Position numbers and translations under genes: made by a program. A stretch of 64,000 nucleotides of DNA, taken from the NCBI GenBank assembly GCA_900323505.1, contig OOIN01000018.1, positions 1 to 64,000 on the forward strand. The letters run 5' to 3'. Under the pieces are notes generated by a model. That model saw only the letters and a list, made by a program, of their open reading frames with translations, was not told where the DNA came from and searched no databases. Below are positions 50,665-61,891 of the stretch, one piece after another. This DNA is from Ustilago trichophora (lineage: Eukaryota > Basidiomycota > Ustilaginomycetes > Ustilaginales > Ustilaginaceae). Position 1 is the stretch's first letter. Each line of letters starts with the position of its first letter.

Positions 50665-50946
50665 GGTCGCCCCGCGTCGTGCTCGGGTCAATATGTAGGA
50701 ACCAAGCCACAGTACGTTGTTGTGTCTGTGTCTGTGTCTGTGTCTGTGTCTGTGTCTGTGTCTGTGTCTGTGTCTGTGATGCTGAAGGGCAACAAAGAAC
50801 AAGAAAGGGTCCAATGCGTGAAACCTTCAACTCCGATTCCCGAGAATGCGCGTTTGGAATGTTTTCTTCTTGTTGTTCTCGTGTCTCTTCTCCTTTCAAA
50901 CCGATACATACAATCTGTCAGATCGTTCAAGCTTTGACTCGTCAAG
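50665..50946. promoter_or_regulatory. Short divergent promoter region, MRS6/AFG2
   Basis: 282 bp separate the two start codons. The centre is a (TGTGTC)n microsatellite (50721-50778). Such a repeat in a shared promoter may vary in length between strains. No other motif is recognised. Confidence 0.6.
50721..50778. repeat. TGTGTC hexanucleotide microsatellite
   Basis: Nine to ten perfect units. On the minus strand it reads (GACACA)n. Confidence 0.95.
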
Positions 50947-53550
50947 ATGAGCTCCACATCAGCATCTCAGACAGCGCCAGAGCCGCAGCAGGCCGGACTG
51001 GCCTCTGTCAAAGCTCGTGTCGTGGATGCGGGCACAGCTGCAAGCAGCTCTTCACGCAGCAAGGTGCTGCTTCCCGTCGACACTATTCGCTCCCTCAAGC
51101 TCCAGACGGGCGACGCAGTGCTTGTCACCACTCAACAGTCGGAAAATGTAGACTTTATCGTCGGTACCGTCTGGCCTTCTTTCGTTTTGGAAGCTGGAAC
51201 CGTTCGCCTGCCCATCGCCGCTCAGCTGTCGACCAGCCTGCAGTCCGGCCACGTTGTGTCTGTCCTTGCTCTTCAGTCAACTCAGTCCAAGGCCGCACTC
51301 AGGAAACCCCCAACAGCAGCATCTGTCCAAATCTCTGTCTCAATCGAGCAGCCGGCTACCTCAGCTGCTTTTGCCAAGCTGGGCAAGTCCGATCGCCAGA
51401 TGCTCGCCATTCACGCCAAGGAGTGCCTTTCCGATCTCGAATGCGTCCACCTGGGCCAACAGCTTTCTGTCAGCTTCCAAGGCAATGTCTTTCACATTGT
51501 CATCTCCGCTCTGATCGACGTCGATGGGCAGCAAGGATGGAGCGTCTCACCATCCGCATCACCAACTTGCCAGAGTTCCTCGACTGGCGCATCAACACAC
51601 GTGTGTTTGGTCAGTCGCACTACAGAAGTTAGCATTGCGACATCTGAATCTTCGAAGCAAAGCATCAAGAAGGGCGACGCGGCTCTTATCGCTGATGCCC
51701 CCACACAAGACCCCTACTCAAAGCTTGGAGGTCTGGATCATCAGATCGCCGAAATCAAGACTCTCATCGAGATGCCGCTCATGTCTCCGGAAATCTTCAT
51801 ACAGTATGGTCTCAAACCACCCAAAGGAGTACTTCTGTACGGCCCACCTGGAACGGGAAAGACATCGCTGGCGCGAGCCGTGGCTGCTGCTACCGGATCC
51901 TCCTATCTCACGATCAACGGCCCAGAGCTGTCGTCCGCCTTCCATGGAGAGACCGAGTCCAAGCTCCGCAACATCTTCAAGGAGGCCAGACGCAAGAGCC
52001 CTTGTATCATCATCATTGACGAGATCGATGCTCTAGCACCCAGGAGAGAAGGTGGAACAGGCGAGGGCGCCAATACTGATGGCGCCGGTGAGGTGGAACG
52101 TAGGGTAGTTGCCCAACTGCTCACCCTGCTCGACGGCATGGAAGAGGCTGACGACGATCAAGATGGTGTCCAGCAAGATGATGCAGAGCGGTTTCGCCAG
52201 GATGACGACACTGATGTGGTAGCAAGGAGCAAGGCCACAGAGGCTCCTGCCCGTGTTGTGATTCTCGCTGCCACCAACAGGCCCAACGCTATCGATCCAG
52301 CCCTGCGTCGTCCTGGTCGTCTTGACCGCGAGATCGAGATTGGCATTCCCACCGCAGCTGCTCGAGGCGATATCATTCGCACCCTCATCCGACCGGTGCC
52401 GCATGATCTCACACCAGAGCAGATTGATGACCTTGCGAGCCGCACGCACGGCTACGTCGGAGCAGATCTGTCAGCGCTGGTCCGCGAAGCGGGAATGCGT
52501 GCCGTCCGTCGCACCTTTGCCCGACGTCAGTCTGCTCAAGATGGCCTCGAAGCCCAAATTCAATCCATGTCTCTCGAGTCGGTCGAACATCAGAACTCTG
52601 GAGAAGCGGCGTTCGACAAAGTCAATGCTGGAGACTTGCAAGCGGCTCTTTCGCAGGTTCGACCTTCAGCCATGCGTGAGATCTTTCTCGAGCCACCCAA
52701 AGTGTTTTGGTCAGACATCGCTGGGTCCTCAACTCCATCCACCGGTGGCTCTAATGCCCTGTCAACCAAGTCGGTTCAGGCGCAAGTGCGCGAACTTGTC
52801 GAATGGCCCATCAAGCACGCTGCCACATTCTCGCGTCTTGGTGTCTCCCCGCCTCGAGGAGTCCTCCTCTACGGCCCTCCTGGTTGCTCTAAGACCCTCA
52901 TCGCTCGCGCGCTCGCCACGGAATCTGGTCTCAACTTCCTTGCCGTCAAAGGTCCCGAGCTGTATTCAAAGTACGTCGGCGAATCGGAACGTGCCATTCG
53001 TGACACCTTCAAGAAAGCTAGAGCCGCCTCACCCAGCATCATCTTCTTTGACGAGATCGATGCGCTGTCCAGCAGTCGCGATGGCGAATCTTCTAGTGGT
53101 GACGCTTTGAACAGTCGTATCATTGCTACTTTGCTCAACGAGATGGACGGTATCGAAGCCATGTCCAACGTCATCGTGATCGGTGCCACCAATAGGCCCC
53201 AGTCGCTCGACCCAGCGCTTTTGCGCCCCGGAAGACTCGACAGGCTCGTGTACGTGGGTCCACCCGATCACGAAGCTCGAAAGCAGATCCTCCGCTCCAG
53301 AATGGCAAAAATGGCCGTCAAAGCCGACGCTGTTGATCTGGACAAGCTCGGACAGATGACCGATGGATGCTCGGGTGCCGAGGTTGTCTCGATCTGTCAA
53401 GAAGCCGGGTTGCTCGCCATGGACGAGGACATCAACTGCCAAGCTATCGAGCAACGGCACTTTGAAAGCGTGGCTTCTTCGGTGAAGCGACGTATCACTT
53501 CGCTCATGATCAAGCAGTACGAGAACTGGCGAGACACCCTTGTCGTCTGA
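50947..53550 (+). CDS. AFG2: AAA ATPase Afg2/Drg1 (Spata5 type), 60S ribosome maturation
   Basis: Cytoplasmic type II AAA ATPase that releases shuttling factors such as Rlp24 from pre-60S particles (family knowledge), 867 aa, one exon. Residues 1-240 form the Cdc48-like N-domain (KVLLPVDTIRSLKLQTGDAV). D1 has Walker A GPPGTGKTS near 299 and Walker B IIIIDEIDAL near 355. The D1 second region contains an acidic insertion (EEADDDQDGVQQDDAERFRQ), then AATNRPNAIDPALRRPGR. D2 has Walker A GPPGCSKTL near 643, with Ser in place of Gly, which is characteristic of Afg2/Spata5. Walker B is IIFFDEIDAL near 700, followed by the sensor and arginine finger region GATNRPQSLDPALLRPGR. All catalytic residues are present. 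Confidence 0.93.
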   Translation: MSSTSASQTAPEPQQAGLASVKARVVDAGTAASSSSRSKVLLPVDTIRSLKLQTGDAVLVTTQQSENVDFIVGTVWPSFVLEAGTVRLPIAAQLSTSLQSGHVVSVLALQSTQSKAALRKPPTAASVQISVSIEQPATSAAFAKLGKSDRQMLAIHAKECLSDLECVHLGQQLSVSFQGNVFHIVISALIDVDGQQGWSVSPSASPTCQSSSTGASTHVCLVSRTTEVSIATSESSKQSIKKGDAALIADAPTQDPYSKLGGLDHQIAEIKTLIEMPLMSPEIFIQYGLKPPKGVLLYGPPGTGKTSLARAVAAATGSSYLTINGPELSSAFHGETESKLRNIFKEARRKSPCIIIIDEIDALAPRREGGTGEGANTDGAGEVERRVVAQLLTLLDGMEEADDDQDGVQQDDAERFRQDDDTDVVARSKATEAPARVVILAATNRPNAIDPALRRPGRLDREIEIGIPTAAARGDIIRTLIRPVPHDLTPEQIDDLASRTHGYVGADLSALVREAGMRAVRRTFARRQSAQDGLEAQIQSMSLESVEHQNSGEAAFDKVNAGDLQAALSQVRPSAMREIFLEPPKVFWSDIAGSSTPSTGGSNALSTKSVQAQVRELVEWPIKHAATFSRLGVSPPRGVLLYGPPGCSKTLIARALATESGLNFLAVKGPELYSKYVGESERAIRDTFKKARAASPSIIFFDEIDALSSSRDGESSSGDALNSRIIATLLNEMDGIEAMSNVIVIGATNRPQSLDPALLRPGRLDRLVYVGPPDHEARKQILRSRMAKMAVKADAVDLDKLGQMTDGCSGAEVVSICQEAGLLAMDEDINCQAIEQRHFESVASSVKRRITSLMIKQYENWRDTLVV

Positions 53551-54331
53551 TCACTGGCTTGATGACATGCCGCTGTTCATCGACTGAATCAGCACAGACC
53601 GAAATAGCTACAGTGCGCGCCGAAGATGATCAAAAGAATCCGTGATCAGCACCGATGCTCGATTAGCTCGACACCTGTTATATCAACATTCACACCAACT
53701 CAGCCGCATCGATTGCCTCCTCGGGTGAAGTGACAAGCAGAGACAAGCTTTATTGCCACCTGCGATGCATATCAAGGCTGCCGAGCTGTGGCGGCAGCGC
53801 CTGAAGCCCATCGTACATGTGTCAAGCGCGTAGAATGGTGCCCCGGTACTAACCTCGCTACACAAACACGTCGTTGCCGCTCATGACACTCTTGTTGGTC
53901 CAGATAGGTGATACAGGCAGCCTCTTTGCTGTGCTACGGAACATTCTGCGAAACAACCAGGTAGAGTATACACGTCTCGAGCGACGTTGCAATATTTCCT
54001 TTTTTTACGATATGATTGAACGGCTCATACAAAGGCAGCCCAGTGAGAAAGGCCAGCATTTCCCGAAAAATGGGTCACATCTTGAAATCGTCCAGACAAG
54101 GGTAAGCATGCAGATCCAGCACACCTATAAGGCAGAGTCGAGGGCATTTATTACAGGACAAGAAGTCCCATTTCCCAGAAAGATGCGTACTATACTGTAT
54201 TCTCATACTCAAATTGTGGACAGAGTATCAAAATTGCGATAACATGGGTGGTGTTCGTGGTGTTCGTGGTCTTGGTAGTGACGTTTGCAATCAAAAGCGT
54301 CCGAAATGTTGTGTGCCCTCGTGGAGCTAGG
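53551..54331. other. Intergenic region downstream of AFG2
   Basis: 781 bp. A 122-codon plus-strand frame (53874-54242) shows no recognised domain and is not called. The rest is the convergent 3' flank of AFG2 and of the next minus-strand gene, with a (TGGTGTTCG) repeat at 54249-54275. Confidence 0.6.
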
Positions 54332-54871
54332 TCAGAGCTCCATCGGCTCACCGGGATCGATATCGTCCTCGTCTGCATCTGCGACTGCGGGCAGAATGGG
54401 AGACGACCAATGCCACGACTGTAGCGGGCCCTCTTGGACGCGTGATCGAATCTCCGGTTGAGTACCCAGCCTCCAAACGGGCGAGGCATTCTGGTTGTCC
54501 ACCTCGTACTTGGGCGAGACTGAGATGGTTTGAAACAGCGCCATCATCTTTTTGCGCACGCCAAGCACGTCGAAGCAGGGATATGAACGTACATCTTCCA
54601 TACCCCAAACCCATAGACGCACAAAGGTACTCTTGCCTCCAATGGTGTTGACAATCTCGGCTCGTGGTGCACAGCTCCAATCGGAAGCGAAAGCCTGCTT
54701 GGTGCCAAGATCCGCAAGCACCGTGACAAGCCCAGCGCGCGTGAGAGGCGCCAGCTCAGACCTACTGCTACCTGCCTCGCCCTCTGTCTCTGCATCAGCA
54801 CCGCCATCGCATGCTGCAGGCAGCAAACGGGGTCCCGCCCTGGATGGCTTTCTCGCCTCGGCATCACCCAT
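54332..54871 (-). CDS. Small protein of unknown function
   Basis: 179 aa from an ATG at 54871 (MGDAEARKPSRAGPR). The open frame extends further upstream, but that part overlaps a CT/CA-repeat promoter and is not protein-like. The first 50 residues are low complexity. A denser, probably folded core runs from LAPLTRAGLVTVLADLGTKQ through IGGKSTFVRLWVWGMEDVRSYPCFDV to MMALFQTISVSPKYEV. The tail is acidic (AVADADEDDIDPGE). I do not recognise the family. Good codon continuity and a compact core with aromatic residues favour a real gene. It is divergent to the thiolase gene, with 328 bp between start codons. Confidence 0.6.
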   Translation of the reverse strand: MGDAEARKPSRAGPRLLPAACDGGADAETEGEAGSSRSELAPLTRAGLVTVLADLGTKQAFASDWSCAPRAEIVNTIGGKSTFVRLWVWGMEDVRSYPCFDVLGVRKKMMALFQTISVSPKYEVDNQNASPVWRLGTQPEIRSRVQEGPLQSWHWSSPILPAVADADEDDIDPGEPMEL

Positions 54872-55199
54872 AGCCTCATCTCGGTACTCATAATGAACCC
54901 TTTTTTTATTTTGACAGGATTGCTGCCAAATGGGTGAAAATCTGACACTCTTGCGCCAAAAATTGTGGTGAAAGCGGAGCGAAATGGGCTGACCTCTCTC
55001 TCTCTCTCTCTCTCTTTCTCTGAGGGTGTCTGTGCGTGCGTGTGTTGGAAGCGAGCAAGGCACCAAAGTCGTACGGTTCTTCCAAATCGATACCTCTCTC
55101 AAAATCGATTGGTCCTTGTTGTCCACCCCACCTTTTTTGCCAACACACACACACACACTTCCTTAACCTTGCTGTTTTGTTCCTCTTTCCTGACTACCA
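54872..55199. promoter_or_regulatory. Divergent promoter region, small unknown gene/thiolase
   Basis: 328 bp with (CT)n at 54993-55014 and (CA)n at 55144-55158. No gene. Confidence 0.6.
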
Positions 55200-57044
<1,845 letters not shown>

Positions 57045-57239
57045 GAAAGCAAAAGTGCCACGCGCGCACACTCTTGTACCATGCTCAAAATCGTGGTTGC
57101 TTTCACACTTCCATTTGGCGCTGATCCAGTCATTTGCAACTTGAGATTAAGCACCAAAAGACCGACTTGCAAAGAATACCATACAAAACAATACAGTACT
57201 GTACAGTATTCACTTGATGATCGAGTCAAAGCGTTTTGT

Positions 57240-58883
57240 TTACATCCATGCAGTGGCATGATTCCTCAGCGAGTGCAAAAACCCATTGACTCTTGTCACG
57301 TCTTGAACCTCGTTATTCCAATCTTGCATTTCCTTCTCCCTCTCCTTTGCCTCGACAGAGACCTTGTTCAACTCGGATCTTTTAGCAAAGACTTGGGATC
57401 TCAATTGTCTCTTTTGCCTTCTTGCTCTGAGCAGTTGCGAGATCAAGGTGGTTCGGCTGTCGGTCTTTTCGCTGAGATTGAGGAAGTTGGAACGAACCGA
57501 TTTGCGGAGCGTCTTCAAGGCGAGGAAGGGCGCTTTGGCAGGTTGCTCTTCAATGGCACTCCGAAGCTCTTCGTCAACAACGCTCCAGATAATGTCGACG
57601 TCGTTGAGGTATTTGGCCGATTTGCGCTTTTTTTTGGTTGCGGGTCGAGACGATTCGTCATCATCATCATCGGCAGCATCGGAGGGATCGGAGGAGGAGG
57701 CTGAAAAAACGAGGGTGAGCGCTCGTTTAAGTCGTTTTTGCATCTCTTTCCTACCAACAACACCACCACTACCGCGGGTATTGAAGCCAGACGAGACGCG
57801 ACCTTGGCGTTCGACCATGGTACGGTCGACCAGCGTCTCCTCATCGTAGTCTGAGGGTGCTTGAATAAGCGCACGGGGAGGTTTGGCGGCGTTGGTGGTG
57901 GCGGACTTTGGTGGTCGACCTCGGGGACGTTTCGCTGAAGCTGCTGATGGTAAGCGCTGCGTGCCAGGACTGGCTTGACGTCGACGTTGACGAGCGTCGA
58001 GATTGCGTTGGGCTGCACGTGCGGCCGGTGAATCGGCGTGGGTAGTAGTATCTGCAATGCTGAGACGAGAAGCGCTAGTTCCTCCTACATTGGGGCGCAT
58101 GCGCCTGACCGAGTTATCGATGTGCGAAGAAGACGCAGCCGGGGAAGGAATCATGGGCAATGACACGTCTATGTCCCCGGCCAACCCGCCATCCCAGTCG
58201 CCAGGGGATGCAGCATCTATCATTCCAGCCGCGCCAGCGTCACCGCCGCTTGAGCCGGAAAAATCGTCGGCATCTCCCAGTTGGCTACCCAGCTCTTCCT
58301 CGTCTTGATCGAGGTAAGAGTGTTGTGCGCTGACAACGCCCTGGCGCGATGCTGCTGAAGCTGCACTGGGGTCTTTGCGAATCCTTGAGGCGGCGGGAGT
58401 GCTACTGATCGGCCCAGAGGATTGGGGACGAGCCACTCTACGTGCCACACCTACGCTGCTGGATGCGTCCATGAGGGAGGCTTCGTCTGCTGGCGGTGGT
58501 GAAAAGCCGCCGAAATCATGAGCAGCAGCATCATGATCAACTGACTCCTGTGCTGCTGCTGCTGCTGCTGCTGCGCGCTCCTTCTGCCGAGGACCCGAGC
58601 CTCTTGGTCGGCCTCGTTTGCGCGTTGTTCCTGCCGAGTCGATCGATGTAGAAGCATCACCGCTTGTTCTTGTGGGTGCTGCTGCTGCTGGTGTTCGCTT
58701 GGGCGGCAACTTGAACTGAAACTCTCTCTGCATGGCAACGGCGGTACCTGCACCTCGCATGCGTTCTTGTCGACGGTCAGCAAATCGATGTGAGGATGGA
58801 CGAGCCATGTCGGATTGACGGGATGCGGCATTGCTGCCACTGCCAGGGGCGCGGGAAGTGTTGCCTCCTCCCCTGCTGCTCAT
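57240..58883 (-). CDS. AT-hook protein, probable CENP-U/Ame1-like inner kinetochore subunit
   Basis: 547 aa, single exon, starting MSSRGGGNTSRAPGSG. Two AT-hooks are visible: KRGRPRGSG at about 89-97 and KRPRGRPPKS at about 316-326. The middle is disordered. The C-terminal about 120 residues are dense and helical: VDIIWSVVDEELRSAI, then FLALKTLRKSVRSNFLNLSE, then a coiled coil (LLRARRQKRQLRSQVFAKRS and on), ending FLHSLRNHATAWM. This order (basic disordered N-terminus, then WS..D-E helix and coiled coil) resembles Ame1/CENP-U proteins of fungi. Function is inferred from pattern and from the divergent partner; remote-homology search is needed. At minimum it is a nuclear AT-hook protein. Confidence 0.55.
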   Translation of the reverse strand: MSSRGGGNTSRAPGSGSNAASRQSDMARPSSHRFADRRQERMRGAGTAVAMQREFQFKLPPKRTPAAAAPTRTSGDASTSIDSAGTTRKRGRPRGSGPRQKERAAAAAAAAQESVDHDAAAHDFGGFSPPPADEASLMDASSSVGVARRVARPQSSGPISSTPAASRIRKDPSAASAASRQGVVSAQHSYLDQDEEELGSQLGDADDFSGSSGGDAGAAGMIDAASPGDWDGGLAGDIDVSLPMIPSPAASSSHIDNSVRRMRPNVGGTSASRLSIADTTTHADSPAARAAQRNLDARQRRRQASPGTQRLPSAASAKRPRGRPPKSATTNAAKPPRALIQAPSDYDEETLVDRTMVERQGRVSSGFNTRGSGGVVGRKEMQKRLKRALTLVFSASSSDPSDAADDDDDESSRPATKKKRKSAKYLNDVDIIWSVVDEELRSAIEEQPAKAPFLALKTLRKSVRSNFLNLSEKTDSRTTLISQLLRARRQKRQLRSQVFAKRSELNKVSVEAKEREKEMQDWNNEVQDVTRVNGFLHSLRNHATAWM

Positions 58884-59312
58884 TTCGTTTGGAATCGGGG
58901 GATATGGGGGGAATTAGTGTCGGTGGTCAAGCGTCGGAAGGTATGGATTGAAGACTGCGCCCAGGGGTATATATGCGCGTATGTATGAGGTGGCAATGTT
59001 GTTGATGTTGGTGGGTGATGGTAGAATGGATGGATGGATGAACGAATGAATGCGGGTCGACACCATCACTTTGTTGAAAGGTTGGAAGGTGTCGATTGAG
59101 AGAGAGAGAGAGAGAGAGAGTCGAGTCGCGTCGAGACGCGTTTTATTTCTCCAAAAATAAAAGACAGAATTGGCTGCAGGGTCGCCGTGTGGAGAACAAC
59201 CAAAATCGCGTTTTCAAACACTTTGATCAACACCTCTCACTCACTCACTCACTCACTCACCACCAACACCACCACCACCATCACCACCGTCACCACCGTC
59301 ATCATCACCATC
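58884..59312. promoter_or_regulatory. Shared divergent promoter of two AT-hook genes
   Basis: 429 bp. It contains (GGAT)n at 59029-59043, (GA)n at 59098-59120, an ACGCGT sequence (59136-59141) of the MluI cell-cycle box type, a second ...TCGCGTTTT match near 59204, and (ACTC)n at 59237-59258. Positions are as seen; cell-cycle control is inferred. Confidence 0.55.
59136..59141. promoter_or_regulatory. MCB-like ACGCGT box
   Basis: A perfect ACGCGT within GAGACGCGTTTT, in the shared promoter of the two AT-hook genes. It matches the MBF (Swi6/Mbp1) site known to drive G1/S genes in fungi. One copy alone is weak evidence. Confidence 0.35.
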
Positions 59313-61062
59313 ATGCCACGCTCTCGCAGACCCGATATTCCACCTTCACGATCCGAAGCGAGCATTTCCAACATCGACCCGCGTCTGCTTGAATCGTCAT
59401 CGCCTCAACGACGAAATGCCAACGTCTCGCTCAGCTCTACCGTTGGTGGTCCCACTCCTGCTCGCCATACCGTGGTGGCATCATCATCCAGTCGAAGAGC
59501 TGATATTTCGCTCGCATCCACCATTTCCACGGCTTCCACACCGGCACCCAAGAAACGTGGTCGTCCGCCCAAATCTACCCTCACCACTCCAGCCATGCGC
59601 GCCCTCACTTCGGACACGACCATGACCACAAACAGCATTCCTATCAAGCGACCGCGTGGACGTCCGCCCAAATCCATCCTCACCCCATCTGGCAGTCGCA
59701 CGCTCACCAGCCCCAATACCACTTCCAGCAGCAGCAACAATGTCACTCGGCAGAAACGACAACCGCCCAAGAGTTCTCGCCATCCACATGCAGCAGCGGC
59801 AGCTTCTACATCAGCAGCAACATCAGCCCTCACGCCGAAACGGCGCGGTAGACCACCCAAGAACGCAGTCACTTCACCAAACACCACTACCGCGTCTGCG
59901 ACATCTACAAAGCGTCGCGGTAGACCTCCGGGAAGCGTCAACAAGCCCAAGCCCAAGCCCAAGCCCAAGCCCAAGCCCACCACCAAAACTCCGGCATTAG
60001 GTCTACCCAAGAGCAAATCTGCCACTGCGCCTTCTACCCGTACCGAAAAGCACATCAGACCCAACATAAGCGCACAAGACTCGGAATCCGAAGTCTCGCT
60101 GGTCGATGGTGTTTCGGAGGACCAAGATGATTCTGCATCTGATGGGGATGAGGCCGATTCTGATACCAGAGACATGTCTTCTGGCGACGAAGACGACGAC
60201 GACCATCGTCATGGGATGCAACAGAAGACGGGGGCCAAATCCAACAAGAAGCGCAAAGGTTGGCCGAGCGAGAAGGAGCGATTGCGCAAATGGCGACGGT
60301 TGAGCGTAGAAGAGAGGGAATGCGTCACCTCTGAAGGAGGTTTGATCTGGCGTACTGCCATGTAAGTATCCGAATCCCAGCCATCGCTTGTGTGTGTCAA
60401 TACTGACACCAAATTCACGCAACTTCTCAATGCAGACCACTGCTCAATTCGATGCCAAAGAACATCCGATCGATGGTGGCCGATTCCTTGACACGCGCCT
60501 TGAATCGGATCGACGCCAAGCTGGAATCTGGATTGGTGCCACCTCTTGCACGCATTCCTGTCGCAAGTGCAAGTGCCGGTGCGGCTAGACGTGATTTGGC
60601 TAGTAGCATGCTCTCCTGGAGACTAGAAGAGGAGGGTTCGCTGTTGAACTCGTCTCAAAACAGTGGTGACAGCGTTGATTTGTTATCGCTTGGGATGAAT
60701 GGAGAGATTGTAAGTTTGCCCGTTGACCTCGCTGTGATCATTAAAAATAAAAGAGAGACGGAGCTGTGGACTGACCAAAAGATACACTTGCTCTTCTTTT
60801 GTAAAACCGCACTGCACAGATGCAGCTGGAAAAGACTCTTCTACCCGAAGCAGAGCAGATTATTGATCTTTCGCAGACCCTCACCCATCAAACGCAGCAT
60901 CTCGAACGTCTCCGATCCGACATTGTCAAACTTAAACGTCAACGGAGACTCGCCAAGAATGGCAACGACTATCCTGGCAACATGGACGTCCATCCTTTGA
61001 TTTCGATTGGCAATCATAGTCAAGATTTGGATCGTGGATTGGGAAGCTTGTTGCGGATGTAA
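59313..61062 (+). CDS. AT-hook protein, probable CENP-Q/Okp1-like inner kinetochore subunit
   Basis: 521 aa from ATG 59313 (MPRSRRPDIPPS). Exons are 59313-60361, 60436-60709 and 60820-61062. Introns of 74 bp (GTAAGT...TGCAG) and 110 bp (GTAAGT...CACAG) restore IWRTAIPLLNSMPK and NGEIMQLEKTLLPE. Four AT-hooks lie at about 81-88, 112-121, 176-183 and 200-207 (GRPPK/GRPPG cores), followed by a (KP)n tract 211-222, then an acidic stretch. The C-terminal third has a helical segment with regular Leu/Ile spacing, then LEKTLLPEAEQIIDLSQTLT...LERLRSDIVKLKRQR, the coiled coil with LLPE typical of CENP-Q/Okp1/Fta7. The divergent neighbour is the putative CENP-U partner. Family call is inference. Confidence 0.55.
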
Positions 61063-61891
61063 TCTTGCTGGCAAGCCAAAAAGAGGGCAAGTTTGAAATA
61101 GCACCTGATGGGAGGGGGGAGGGGGGGGTTGTTTTACTTGTTGCATCTTGGCATTTGTGTACTGTAGCTCTCATCATGACAGCCGATGGCGATGAAATGT
61201 GATGAATGTCATCGATACCAGCCATGAGGTTGTCAAAAGACATTGGTCTTAAACCGTTGATGGACCTGAGAGAGTGCGAGAAATGAGATATTCTGTACAT
61301 ATTGTGTCGCTAACTTACCAAGAACCTAAAACCTCCGAAATCCCTGCTTTGTCACTTTACAACAGAGTAGTGTACCGCAAAGTCTACACTAATCTTGCCA
61401 TCTTGCAACAGACCGATGTTTCTGTACACTGCTGCAACAATAATAGATCATTTGCACCTCATCCCATCTCTCCCTCTCTCTCTTTCTCTCTCTCTCTCCC
61501 TCTCGCTACAGTACACTCGTAAGTAGGGTAAAAACAGTCTTCTCTCTCACTCTGCAAGTCATACAAACAAAAATTGATGGAATAGTCTTCCATCCTCCGC
61601 CATCCCCCATCATCTGCCCCTGAAGATCACAAACCAAACCCATCTCTCACTCTCATACTCACTCTCTACCTCCATCACATCCCAAACCACCTAAAAAAAA
61701 AAAGAAGAACAGATAACAAAAAGTTCAAATCGATGATAAACATGCAACGGTTGAAGAAAAAAAAAAACAAAAAGATCGTATAAAAGTTGGACACAAGACA
61801 AGGAGGAGAGTTATTGTTCTGAATGGGGGAGGGGGGGCGAGGAAAAGAAGAAGAAAAACAAGCTGAGCTTTTTGAATCGTCATCTCGTTTG
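61063..61891. other. Convergent 3' intergenic region
   Basis: 829 bp with CT-rich (61470-61503), poly-A/G-rich tracts (61692-61704, 61757-61770, 61824-61850) and TGTACTGTAG (61158-61167). No gene seen. Confidence 0.7.

Noticed and set aside
53874..54242. 122-codon frame downstream of AFG2
   Set aside because: No recognisable domain, and it lies in a convergent 3' region; composition is not distinct from the flanks.
59405..60175. 256-codon minus-strand frame opposite the CENP-Q-like gene
   Set aside because: Low-complexity mirror of AT-hook and Ser/Thr repeats; the plus strand has spliced, domain-bearing coding sequence.
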